12,927 nucleotides of DNA, taken from contig JAPKBK010000021.1 of NCBI GenBank assembly GCA_028823435.1, positions 1 to 12,927 of the forward strand. The letters run 5' to 3'. The position numbers and the translations under genes are program-made. The notes under the pieces were generated by a model, which was not told the DNA's origin, searched no databases, and saw nothing but the letters and a program-made list of their open reading frames with translations. Source of the stretch: Flavobacteriales bacterium (GTDB lineage Bacteria > Bacteroidota > Bacteroidia > Flavobacteriales_D > Sanyastnellaceae). Below, piece after piece: positions 6,459 to 12,927 of the stretch (its first letter is position 1; each line of letters opens with the position of its first letter).

Positions 6459-7961
6459 ATGTCAACACAACAAGGAGTCGTATCACAGGTTATCGGACCA
6501 GTCGTAGACGTTCGCTTTCCAGAAGGAGTTCAATTGCCTAACATACTTGACGCCCTAGTGGTAGATGGTGACGGCATTAAAGTGATTTTAGAAACCCAAA
6601 AGCACATCGGAGAAGATACCATTAGAGCGATTTCTATGGACGCTACCGAGGGACTTAGCCGTGGAATGAAGGTTACTGCAAAAGGTATTGGAATTCAAAT
6701 GCCTGTTGGGGATGACATTAAAGGAAGGCTCTTTAACGTTGTCGGAGATGCCATTGATGGTATCGGAGAGGTCAGCAAGGAAGGAGGACGTAACATCCAC
6801 CAGCCTGCACCAAGGTTCGAAGATCTTTCTACTTCAACAGAAATTTTGTTAACGGGAATTAAAGTCATTGATCTTATCGACCCTTATTCAAAGGGTGGGA
6901 AAATCGGTTTGTTTGGCGGAGCGGGTGTAGGTAAGACAGTACTAATTATGGAGCTTATCAATAACATCGCTAAAGGGTACGAGGGCATCTCAGTATTTGC
7001 GGGTGTAGGTGAGCGTACACGTGAAGGAAATGACCTTCTTCGTGAGATGATTGAGTCTGGTGTCATTAAGTACGGTAAGGAATTCGTTGAAAGCATGGAA
7101 GCTGGAGGCTGGGACCTTTCTAAAGTAGACAAGGAAGAATTAAAGGACTCTCAAGCGACACTTGTATTCGGACAAATGAATGAGCCTCCTGGAGCGCGTG
7201 CTCGAGTTGCGCTTTCAGGTTTAACTGTTGCTGAATATTTCCGTGATGGTGATGAAGAATCTGGAGGACGTGATATTCTATTTTTTATTGACAATATTTT
7301 CCGTTTCACTCAAGCTGGATCAGAAGTTTCGGCGCTTTTAGGGCGTATGCCATCAGCTGTTGGTTACCAACCAACGCTCGCTACAGAGATGGGTGTGATG
7401 CAAGAGAGAATCACCTCAACAAAGAGAGGTTCGATTACATCTGTCCAAGCTGTTTATGTGCCTGCGGATGATTTGACAGACCCTGCGCCAGCAACGACGT
7501 TTGCTCACCTCGATGCAACGACAGTTCTTTCTCGTAAGATTGCATCCCTGGGCATTTATCCAGCTGTGGACCCTCTCGATTCTACATCTCGTATCCTTAA
7601 TCCAGAAACTGTTGGTCAGGAACACTACGATTGTGCAGAGAATGTCAAGCAAATCCTTCAACGGTATAAAGAACTTCAAGACATTATTGCAATTCTAGGA
7701 ATGGATGAGCTTTCGGAGGAGGACAAGCAAGCGGTAAACCGTGCGCGTCGTATCAGCCGTTTCCTTTCTCAACCCTTCCATGTTGCGACACAATTCACAG
7801 GAATTGAAGGCGTTCTTGTTCCTCTCGAGGACACAATTAAGGGATTCAATATGATCCTGAACGGTGAACTAGATCAATATCCAGAGGCAGCATTTAACCT
7901 CAAAGGAAACATTGAGGATGTGATTGCTGCAGGAGAGAAAATGCTTGCAGAAGTCGCATAA
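6459..7961 (+). CDS. atpD: F1F0 ATP synthase beta subunit
   Basis: The catalytic subunit of F1-ATPase. With the start at ATG 6459 it has 500 residues. Walker A GGAGVGKT is at 153-160; the catalytic-glutamate motif GERTREG is at 184-190; Walker B ILFFIDNIFRFTQAGSEVSA is followed by MPSAVGYQPTLATEMG; DELSEED is at 416-422. Between the REMIESGV helix and FGQMNEPPG there is an extra stretch of about 25 residues (about 203-231, containing ESMEAGGWDLSKVDKEEL), which I recognise as a Bacteroidota-type insertion. An earlier in-frame GTG (6399) would add 20 non-homologous residues and would precede the likely transcription start, so it was not chosen. atpC follows after 1 bp. The other ATP synthase genes are not in the window, so the F1F0 operon is split in this organism. 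Confidence 0.98.
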   Translation: MSTQQGVVSQVIGPVVDVRFPEGVQLPNILDALVVDGDGIKVILETQKHIGEDTIRAISMDATEGLSRGMKVTAKGIGIQMPVGDDIKGRLFNVVGDAIDGIGEVSKEGGRNIHQPAPRFEDLSTSTEILLTGIKVIDLIDPYSKGGKIGLFGGAGVGKTVLIMELINNIAKGYEGISVFAGVGERTREGNDLLREMIESGVIKYGKEFVESMEAGGWDLSKVDKEELKDSQATLVFGQMNEPPGARARVALSGLTVAEYFRDGDEESGGRDILFFIDNIFRFTQAGSEVSALLGRMPSAVGYQPTLATEMGVMQERITSTKRGSITSVQAVYVPADDLTDPAPATTFAHLDATTVLSRKIASLGIYPAVDPLDSTSRILNPETVGQEHYDCAENVKQILQRYKELQDIIAILGMDELSEEDKQAVNRARRISRFLSQPFHVATQFTGIEGVLVPLEDTIKGFNMILNGELDQYPEAAFNLKGNIEDVIAAGEKMLAEVA

Positions 7962-7962
7962 G

Positions 7963-8196
7963 ATGACAGTAGATATTCTTACACCAGACAAGCACCTTTT
8001 TGATGGAGAAGCCATTTATGTGGGGCTTCCCGGTATCGGTGGCAGTCTTGGGATTCTGAGCAACCACGCGCCCTTAGTGACGACACTTGCATCTGGTGAA
8101 ATTGTCGTGAGGACTGACAATGAGGAATTGTCTTTTAATGTGAAAGGAGGTACAGTTGAAGTACTCAACAATCACGTGACAATTCTTGCGCAGTAA
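7963..8196 (+). CDS. atpC: F1F0 ATP synthase epsilon subunit, short form
   Basis: 77 residues from ATG 7963, one base after the atpD stop. This is only the N-terminal beta-sandwich domain: VDILTPDKHLFDGEA, then GIGGSLGILSNHAPLVTTLASG and a closing KGGTVEVLNNHVTILA. The C-terminal two-helix domain, which in E. coli-type epsilon (about 138 residues) inhibits ATP hydrolysis, is wholly absent. Short epsilon subunits are usual in Bacteroidota, so this is a family feature and not a truncation; the stop is followed directly by convergent rlmH. An earlier in-frame ATG (7924) lies inside atpD and gives no homologous sequence, so it was rejected. The protein couples the F1 gamma subunit to the c-ring. 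Confidence 0.93.
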   Translation: MTVDILTPDKHLFDGEAIYVGLPGIGGSLGILSNHAPLVTTLASGEIVVRTDNEELSFNVKGGTVEVLNNHVTILAQ

Positions 8197-8214
8197 AAAT
8201 TTCTTGTTTGTACG

Positions 8215-8691
8215 CTAAGGGTGGTGGTAAGGCTCTCCTTTAAGAATGGTATGTGCTCTGTAGATTTGTTCTACGGCAAATATTCGGATGAGTTGATGGG
8301 GAAATGTCAGCGGTCCTAATGCCCATTTTTCATTTGCTTTGCTCTGGATCGAAGGATCAAATCCATAGGGTCCACCGATTAAAAATGCAATATGTTTGAG
8401 TCCTCTGACCTGTAACTTTTCAAGGTGTTTGGCAAAGGCCATTGACCCATAGACTTTCCCATGTTCATCTAGAAGGATTAAATAATCCACGCCTTCTAAA
8501 GCTTTTTCTTGAAGAATTGCTTCCTCCTTCATGACTCTTTTTGAATCCGCCTTTGCGAATTTATTTTTGAGGTTTGCGGTCTCAACAAAGGAAAAACGCC
8601 CATACCGCACCATCCTTTTGGCATATTCTTCTATCCCAGTCTTAATCCAAACCGCATTTGTCTTGCCCGTAGCTATAATTGATATCTGCAC
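8215..8691 (-). CDS. rlmH: 23S rRNA (pseudouridine1915-N3)-methyltransferase RlmH
   Basis: 158 residues, normal length for this SPOUT-class enzyme, which uses SAM to methylate pseudouridine 1915 in helix 69 of 23S rRNA on the assembled 70S ribosome. Visible motifs: LLDEHGKVYGSMAFAKHL (73-90), the SAM-binding knot FLIGGPYGFD (103-112), and LGPLTFPHQLIRIFAVEQIYRA (125-146), ending in GEPYHHP. The start is GTG at 8691, directly giving the family's MQISIIATGKT beginning; a stop (TAA at 8701-8703, read on the minus strand) excludes anything further upstream. It is convergent with atpC (18-bp gap) and divergent from nadC (39-bp gap). The order rlmH-nadC-yihY is, from memory, a recurrent Bacteroidota arrangement. 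Confidence 0.97.
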   Translation of the reverse strand: MQISIIATGKTNAVWIKTGIEEYAKRMVRYGRFSFVETANLKNKFAKADSKRVMKEEAILQEKALEGVDYLILLDEHGKVYGSMAFAKHLEKLQVRGLKHIAFLIGGPYGFDPSIQSKANEKWALGPLTFPHQLIRIFAVEQIYRAHTILKGEPYHHP

Positions 8692-8718
8692 GCTGTTAAG
8701 TTAAGGTTTGTAGGGTAT

Positions 8719-8726
8719 TATCTTCG
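8719..8726 (+). promoter_or_regulatory. Possible -7 promoter element immediately before nadC
   Basis: TATCTTCG differs at one position from the Bacteroidota -7 consensus TAnnTTTG and is followed by CACC and the nadC ATG, so the start codon is only 4 bases downstream. If it is real, the transcript would have almost no leader. No TTG is found at a normal -33 distance, so confidence is low. Confidence 0.3.
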
Positions 8727-8730
8727 CACC

Positions 8731-9606
8731 ATGTTGAATGATGATATGAAGCGTTTTATTACCTATTCTCTCAAGGAGGATTTAGGATCTGGAGACGTTA
8801 CTTCAGAATCGAGTGTTCCCGAGGATTTGGTAGAAAAAGGATACATTCTTGCAAAGGAAGTAGGCGTTATTGCAGGGATTAAAGTGGCAAAGGAGGTGTT
8901 TCACCAAATAGATTCTAATCTTACATTTAAGACTTTCGTAAAAGATGGCACACGGGTCAAGTCCGGAGATGTGGTGATTGAGTTGCACGGATCGGCAAGA
9001 AGTATCCTCGCTGGAGAACGTTTGGCCTTAAATTTCATGCAACGCATGAGTGGAATCGCAACAAGGACAGCTGAGATCGTTCAAATCCTTGATGGAACAA
9101 ATACCCACGTTTTAGATACGAGGAAGACGACTCCTGGTTTGAGAGGATTTGAAAAATGGGCTGTGAGTATTGGGGGTGGAGTCAATCACAGGATGGGGCT
9201 TTACGATATGATTCTGCTCAAAGACAACCACGTTGATTACGCGGGCGGCATGACACAAGCCCTTCAAAAAGTTGCCGAGTATCAAAAAAACAGACACGAT
9301 ACGTTGCCCGTTTTACCTCTCGTTATAGAGACAAGGTCTTTCCAAGAAATCGAAGATGCCATTGCCGCTTCACAAAAGGCGGAGATCGTCATTGAGAGAA
9401 TCTTATTGGACAATTTCGGGCCAGAAAAAGTCGCAGAAGCAGTTGAAAGCTATGGGCATCTGGTGACCTTAGAAGCCTCAGGTGGGATTACCCCAGAGAA
9501 CGTAAATGGATATGGAGAAACGGGTGTGGACTTTGTCAGTATGGGATACATGACACACTCAGTCAAAAGTTTGGATTTGAGTTTAAAAAGCACGCCAAAT
9601 GTCTAA
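8731..9606 (+). CDS. nadC: Quinolinate phosphoribosyltransferase (nicotinate-nucleotide pyrophosphorylase)
   Basis: 291 residues. It converts quinolinate and PRPP to nicotinate mononucleotide, CO2 and PPi, the last dedicated step of de novo NAD synthesis. Conserved segments in order: EDLGSGDVTS (16-25), GERLALNFMQRMSGIAT (95-111), DTRKTTPGLR (129-138), EKWAVSIGGGVNHR (141-154), KDNH (164-167), and the C-terminal barrel motifs LEASGGI and GVDFVSMG. These include the Arg, His and Lys residues that bind the two carboxylates and the phosphate. ATG at 8731 gives the usual N terminus. The last 8 bases overlap the YihY/BrkB gene. nadA and nadB are not in the window. NAD salvage genes (pnuC, NadR-like kinase) lie about 4 kb away on the other strand. 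Confidence 0.97.
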   Translation: MLNDDMKRFITYSLKEDLGSGDVTSESSVPEDLVEKGYILAKEVGVIAGIKVAKEVFHQIDSNLTFKTFVKDGTRVKSGDVVIELHGSARSILAGERLALNFMQRMSGIATRTAEIVQILDGTNTHVLDTRKTTPGLRGFEKWAVSIGGGVNHRMGLYDMILLKDNHVDYAGGMTQALQKVAEYQKNRHDTLPVLPLVIETRSFQEIEDAIAASQKAEIVIERILLDNFGPEKVAEAVESYGHLVTLEASGGITPENVNGYGETGVDFVSMGYMTHSVKSLDLSLKSTPNV

Positions 9607-10570
9607 CACTCCCAGCCCAAAATCACCGAACCCTTTCTTAAATTGGCTTAAAAATCTCCATCTGGTCATCAGTATTCAGCGATTTTTACGTTCAAAAACG
9701 CCATGGGGTGTTGAGGGGATGACCCTCTACGATGTATTAAGATTTTTTGGGCTTGGATTAATAAATGGTTCAGTCTCAATTCGGGCAGCATCAATTTCCT
9801 TTCGCCTTTTACTCGCGTTTTTTCCAGCCATGATTTTACTGCTCAGTGTGCTGCCTCATACGCCGTTAGAACCTGATGCTGTTCTGGATGCCTTGCTTCT
9901 TTTTTTTCCAGGAGAAACAGTCAGTCTTTTTGAACTCACGGTCAGCGATTTACTTGAGAAAAGTCACGGGTCTGTGCTGTCAATCGGATTTGTCCTTACC
10001 GTTGTGTACGCTTCTAACAGTGTAAATGCGATTCTTGCAGGGTTTAATGCAAGTTATCTGTTGGATAAAAAAGGAAATGCGTTCATTTACTCTTTGATGT
10101 CTCTGTTGCTTCTTGTTATTCTTGTGTTTATGCTTGGTGTCGCCGTCTTGCTCATCGGTTTTAGTGGGCAAGCATTGACTTGGGTGTCCTCAAATGGATG
10201 GCTTCCAGGTGGACTGGTTCCTTGGCTCAATGCTGCCCGATGGACGCTTTCGCTTATCCTCGTTTATTTCTCAGTTTCTTTGCTCTATCATTTTGGCAAC
10301 AGCGAAAGAGATAAATGGCGAACTTTCACTCCGGGTGCGACAATGACCACGTTACTTATCGTCTTTCTTTCTCTTGGCTTTGGATATTTCATTATGTACC
10401 TGGACAGTTTTAATAGACTATATGGGTCATTAGGTACTTTCTTGTTGTTATTGGTATGGATCAATGCGAACAGTTCAATCTTGTTGCTGGGGTTTGAATT
10501 CAATGTCAGTATTCACAAAGCAAGAAATGAAGCACGAAGCAACTTGCACACAAAATCGAAAACCACGTAA
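9599..10570 (+). CDS. YihY/virulence factor BrkB family inner-membrane protein
   Basis: 323 residues with about six membrane segments (roughly 65-85, 127-148, 163-188, 213-232, 250-268 and 276-300). Family signatures: RAASISFRLLLAFFP (62-76) before the first helix, and at the end YGSLGTFLLLLVWINANSSI followed by LLLGFEFNVSI. The soluble N terminus is short, with the basic patch RFLRSKTPWG. Members are widespread; BrkB was named for serum resistance in Bordetella and some members were once misnamed ribonuclease BN, but the molecular role is unsettled. No RNase function should be inferred. The start ATG lies inside the end of nadC (8-bp overlap), so translation is probably coupled; the DUF2147 gene follows after 8 bp. 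The link to NadC is likely only gene order. Confidence 0.93.
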   Translation: MSNTPSPKSPNPFLNWLKNLHLVISIQRFLRSKTPWGVEGMTLYDVLRFFGLGLINGSVSIRAASISFRLLLAFFPAMILLLSVLPHTPLEPDAVLDALLLFFPGETVSLFELTVSDLLEKSHGSVLSIGFVLTVVYASNSVNAILAGFNASYLLDKKGNAFIYSLMSLLLLVILVFMLGVAVLLIGFSGQALTWVSSNGWLPGGLVPWLNAARWTLSLILVYFSVSLLYHFGNSERDKWRTFTPGATMTTLLIVFLSLGFGYFIMYLDSFNRLYGSLGTFLLLLVWINANSSILLLGFEFNVSIHKARNEARSNLHTKSKTT

Positions 10571-10578
10571 TTAGCGAT

Positions 10579-11034
10579 ATGATGATATTAAAGCAAATCC
10601 CTTTGTTAGGCTCCCTTTTACTGATTTCTGTTTTTTCTTTTTCCCAAACCTCAATTGAGGGTCTTTGGAAAACGATAGACGATGAAACAGGTCGAATCAA
10701 AAGTGTCGTTGAGATCACTGAAAGAGACGGTCAATTTTATGGCGCAATCGTCGAGCTTTTTCGACTTCCTGAGGAAGATCAAAACCCGATATGTGATCTG
10801 TGCGAAGATGATAGAAAAGACATTCCTGCCCTTGGAATGGAGATTGTAAGGAATATGGTCCTTTCAAAAGGCGAGACTCAGGAATGGGAGGACGGTACGA
10901 TTTGTGACCCAAAGAAAGGGTCTATATACGATTGTGAAATGTGGTTCGAAGATGGAGACACCGATGTTCTCAAAGTTCGCGGATATATTTGGTTCATTTT
11001 TAGAACACAGGATTGGCTTCGCGTCAAGGATTAA
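10579..11034 (+). CDS. Secreted DUF2147 family protein
   Basis: 151 residues. The N terminus is a signal peptide (hydrophobic 7-21, then FSQ with likely cleavage near residue 23). The mature part matches DUF2147: IEGLWKTIDDETGRIKSVVEI at the start, a CDLC pair (C72, C75) after a variable loop, then DGTICDPKKGSIYDCEMW and LKVRGYIWFIFRTQDWLRV at the end. The fold is expected to be a small lipocalin-like beta barrel in the periplasm; the ligand is unknown. Four cysteines (72, 75, 109, 119) could form disulfides. Two adjacent ATGs (10579, 10582) give alternative starts; the first is taken. It lies 8 bp after the YihY/BrkB gene, so it belongs to the nadC unit. Its stop codon overlaps the convergent glycosyltransferase stop. 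Confidence 0.88.
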   Translation: MMILKQIPLLGSLLLISVFSFSQTSIEGLWKTIDDETGRIKSVVEITERDGQFYGAIVELFRLPEEDQNPICDLCEDDRKDIPALGMEIVRNMVLSKGETQEWEDGTICDPKKGSIYDCEMWFEDGDTDVLKVRGYIWFIFRTQDWLRVKD

Positions 11035-12317
11035 GTAAGCTTATCTAGGAGCTCCGAGAGTTCTTTTGTCAGTGCTTTTCTTTCATACGGCGCCGGATCT
11101 ATCTTTTTCTGCCCATCATCAACAATGACATTGTGTAGCATTTCATATGCTGAAGCGTCATCGTTGTGGTCGCAAAACGGAAGTCCCCACTCGGCTAAAC
11201 GCTGAGATAAATCACTCGGACTGTTACAAATCGAAAAGATTGGCTTTTGTGTCGCGATATACTCAAACACCTTTCCAGGCGTACATTTCCTTGCAGGGTC
11301 GGTGTTGTTTTGGACCAATAGAAGTGCATCACAATTCATCATTTCTTGAATGGCTTCCCTGTGATTGACGCCTGGCAAGTGCTGTATAAAATCCGTGTTT
11401 TCCATATCCTTCCGAACGTCTTCGCCGATACTTCCCACGAGTACGATTTCTACCTTCCTCTCTTGCTCAGAGTTCCATTTCGTTACAGCTTTCCAAAGCC
11501 CAGGAGCGTTTCTCGACCCATATAAAGCACCAAAATGACCTATCCGAAAGTGCGTTCTATTTTCCGAGCCGGATTTGATGTTTTCAAAATCATTGTTATC
11601 CCAACCGTTTGGTATGAGGGTATGCTTGTTTTCATCTAAAATCTCTAAATGTGCATGTGCGACAGAAGGAGAATTGATGAGAATATGATCGCAGTTTTTC
11701 ACCACTTCACGTTCCATTTCCACTAGTTTTTTACGAGCTCTGGCCCCCATTTTAAATTCGTCCAAATAATCCATGTCAGACCATGGGTCTCGGAAATCAG
11801 TAAGCCATATTAAATCGGGGAAAGACTTTTTTACGTTCAGTGCGATGAGATGCATACTGTGAGGTGGTCCAGTGGATATAATTGCATCAACATGGTTCTT
11901 TGCAAGCCACTTTTTAAGAAATCTTGAGGACGGACGGATCCAAGCTGCTCTTGCATCGGGTATGAAAATATTTCCCCTTACCCATCTTGTAAATTCGTTG
12001 ATCAGGGATTTGTTTCCACCCTTTTTATTTTCTGCCCCTGTACGTCCTGTTGATTTCCCCCCGCCTATCACAGAGACAACTCTAGAGGGCTCAAATATGG
12101 GTAATTTTAACACGGTGGCTCCTTCAGGAATTTCTTTTAACAAACTGGGATCTACAACGGGAACATCTGGATTCTCTGGTGTGAAAATAACAGGGTCCCA
12201 CCCGAAGCAATTTAAATATTTTGAAAATTTCAACCAGCGTTGTACACCTGCTCCCCCAGATGGTGGCCAGTAATACGTAATGATCAGAACCTTTTTATTT
12301 TCCTTTGCGTGATTCAA
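11031..12317 (-). CDS. GT4-like (GT-B fold) glycosyltransferase
   Basis: 428 residues. The N-terminal Rossmann domain begins VLIITYYWPPSGGAGVQRW (10-28), with the Gly-rich acceptor loop. The middle carries DAIISTGPPHS and TDFRDPWSDMDY, both typical of Bacteroidota GT4-type enzymes. The C-terminal sugar-nucleotide domain has IPNGWDNNDF, a FRIGHFGALYGSRN strand and the donor-binding segment PGKVFEYIATQKPI, which holds the conserved Glu. Such enzymes add sugars to polysaccharide or lipid-linked precursors at the cytoplasmic face; donor and acceptor cannot be read from the sequence. The start is a TTG at 12317, 1 bp after the nuclease stop; no ATG is available before the first conserved strand. 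No polysaccharide cluster surrounds it here. It ends in a tail-to-tail stop overlap with the DUF2147 gene. Confidence 0.9.
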   Translation of the reverse strand: MNHAKENKKVLIITYYWPPSGGAGVQRWLKFSKYLNCFGWDPVIFTPENPDVPVVDPSLLKEIPEGATVLKLPIFEPSRVVSVIGGGKSTGRTGAENKKGGNKSLINEFTRWVRGNIFIPDARAAWIRPSSRFLKKWLAKNHVDAIISTGPPHSMHLIALNVKKSFPDLIWLTDFRDPWSDMDYLDEFKMGARARKKLVEMEREVVKNCDHILINSPSVAHAHLEILDENKHTLIPNGWDNNDFENIKSGSENRTHFRIGHFGALYGSRNAPGLWKAVTKWNSEQERKVEIVLVGSIGEDVRKDMENTDFIQHLPGVNHREAIQEMMNCDALLLVQNNTDPARKCTPGKVFEYIATQKPIFSICNSPSDLSQRLAEWGLPFCDHNDDASAYEMLHNVIVDDGQKKIDPAPYERKALTKELSELLDKLT

Positions 12318-12318
12318 G

Positions 12319-12927
12319 CTAATACGAAATTACGGGAGGATCAAGCACCACACAATATTCACAGTAATGCGAATCTTCATTGTGAGATATTTTCCTTCCA
12401 TCTTCACGAAACGCAGCGAGCCTCAATCCGATCCAATCTAAGAAGCGATCAACATCATCCTTTGTAATGTCTTTGCTGTTATTGATCGTCAGCGTAAGCA
12501 ATCCTGAGTGAACATTTCTGCCCGAGCGAATTGCAGCATTTACGACATCTAAATTTTCATCTCTCTTTAAGAGCATCGCACAATAGACCATAAGCTGAAG
12601 TGCTTTGCCTGCTTTGCCTCTATTTAATTTTCCGTCTTCACCATCCCAATCCCCGGATTTTGAATCTTTCAAATTCAGTTCTGATTGTGTTGTTTGTCCT
12701 GTTTTATAATCTACTACACGCGTCACCCCATCGATTTTTTCAACCCGATCTGCCATCCCGAAAAATTTTATTTCACTCCCGTCCTTTAAGGTGTAGGTTG
12801 CGTCAATCTTCTCTTCCAAACCCGTAATGGTGATTGTACTCCCGTCATTATTTAACTCTGAAATTTCACGTCTAAGTATTTTTTTAATCGTAGATCTCGC
12901 GGAGCGAATAAGTAAAAAATTCTCTCC
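12319..12927 (-). CDS. PD-(D/E)XK nuclease family protein, AddB-like (C-terminal part, 5' truncated by window edge)
   Basis: The frame stays open to the right edge of the window, so the N terminus is missing; 202 residues are visible. The TTG at 12819 is an internal codon: reading upstream gives GENFLLIRSARSTIKKILRR and then a TITGLEEKID segment, typical of the PDDEXK_1 domain of Bacteroidota AddB-like proteins. Nuclease motifs: GMADRVE, VVDYKTG (catalytic Asp and Lys) and a downstream KALQLMVYCAMLL (the Gln-Tyr motif). In AddAB-type systems this domain cuts one DNA strand during double-strand-break processing, and the missing N-terminal part would be helicase-like. Oddity: the C-terminal Cys cluster that usually holds an iron-sulfur centre shows only HYCEYC; the third Cys expected a few residues later is not there. 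The glycosyltransferase follows after 1 bp. Confidence 0.82.
   Translation of the reverse strand, partial: GENFLLIRSARSTIKKILRREISELNNDGSTITITGLEEKIDATYTLKDGSEIKFFGMADRVEKIDGVTRVVDYKTGQTTQSELNLKDSKSGDWDGEDGKLNRGKAGKALQLMVYCAMLLKRDENLDVVNAAIRSGRNVHSGLLTLTINNSKDITKDDVDRFLDWIGLRLAAFREDGRKISHNEDSHYCEYCVVLDPPVISY

Noticed and set aside
7924..7962. N-terminal extension of atpC from ATG 7924.
   Set aside because: It is the end of atpD read in another frame; the ATG at 7963 gives the family N terminus.
11872..12273. Plus-strand open frame of 133 codons opposite the glycosyltransferase.
   Set aside because: The opposite strand carries a clear, conserved glycosyltransferase through the whole stretch, and this frame has no recognisable domain or ribosome site.
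1..12927. A mobile element, defence island, CRISPR array, tRNA or rRNA gene in the window.
   Set aside because: All intergenic gaps are under 100 bp, no transposase, integrase or repeat array is visible, and every large frame is accounted for by conserved chromosomal genes.

Overview
The window is chromosomal, gene-dense DNA from a member of the Bacteroidota, most likely Flavobacteriales. The lineage evidence is: the C-terminal part of SprA, the giant outer-membrane translocon of the type IX secretion/gliding machinery; an F1-ATPase beta subunit with the extra segment of about 25 residues before its FGQMNEPPG motif that I associate with Bacteroidota; a very short epsilon subunit; a DUF2147 protein; and promoter octamers of the Bacteroidota TAnnTTTG type instead of a sigma70 TATAAT box. 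Classical Shine-Dalgarno sites are mostly absent. Genus cannot be judged from the sequence.

Layout, left to right. (1) Plus strand, 2-3676: end of sprA, gcvH (glycine cleavage H protein), a VanZ-like membrane protein and a TonB-family energy transducer. (2) Minus strand, 6360 down to 3705: a four-gene overlapping operon, ribF, then a secreted leucine-rich-repeat protein, then a NadR-like ribosylnicotinamide kinase, then a PnuC-family vitamin transporter. (3) Plus strand, 6459-8196: atpD-atpC, divergent from ribF across a 98-bp control region. (4) Minus strand: rlmH (rRNA methyltransferase). (5) Plus strand, 8731-11034: nadC (quinolinate phosphoribosyltransferase), a YihY/BrkB membrane protein and a secreted DUF2147 protein. 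(6) Minus strand, from the right edge to 11031: the C-terminal part of a PD-(D/E)XK nuclease (AddB-like), then a GT4-type glycosyltransferase. Both window edges cut through genes (sprA at the left, the nuclease at the right).

How the genes relate. The strongest functional theme is redox-cofactor supply. RibF makes FMN and FAD. The PnuC-family transporter and the NadR-like kinase look like an uptake-and-trap pair for nicotinamide riboside. NadC, a few kb away in another unit, makes nicotinate mononucleotide de novo. The first block links an outer-membrane secretion translocon with a TonB-type inner-membrane energy transducer and two unrelated small genes. The rest is housekeeping.

Genes are packed tightly. 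Four of the junctions are 8-nt overlaps of the form ATGnnTAR, one is a 4-nt ATGA overlap and two have 1-nt gaps. No stretch over 300 bases lacks a gene (the longest intergenic gap is 98 bp). I see no insertion sequence, CRISPR array, tRNA/rRNA gene or prophage, and no convincing new system. The points most worth a second look are the mixed ribF/LRR/kinase/pnuC operon, the apparent loss of family tryptophans in the PnuC protein, and the direct repeat in the ribF-atpD intergenic region.
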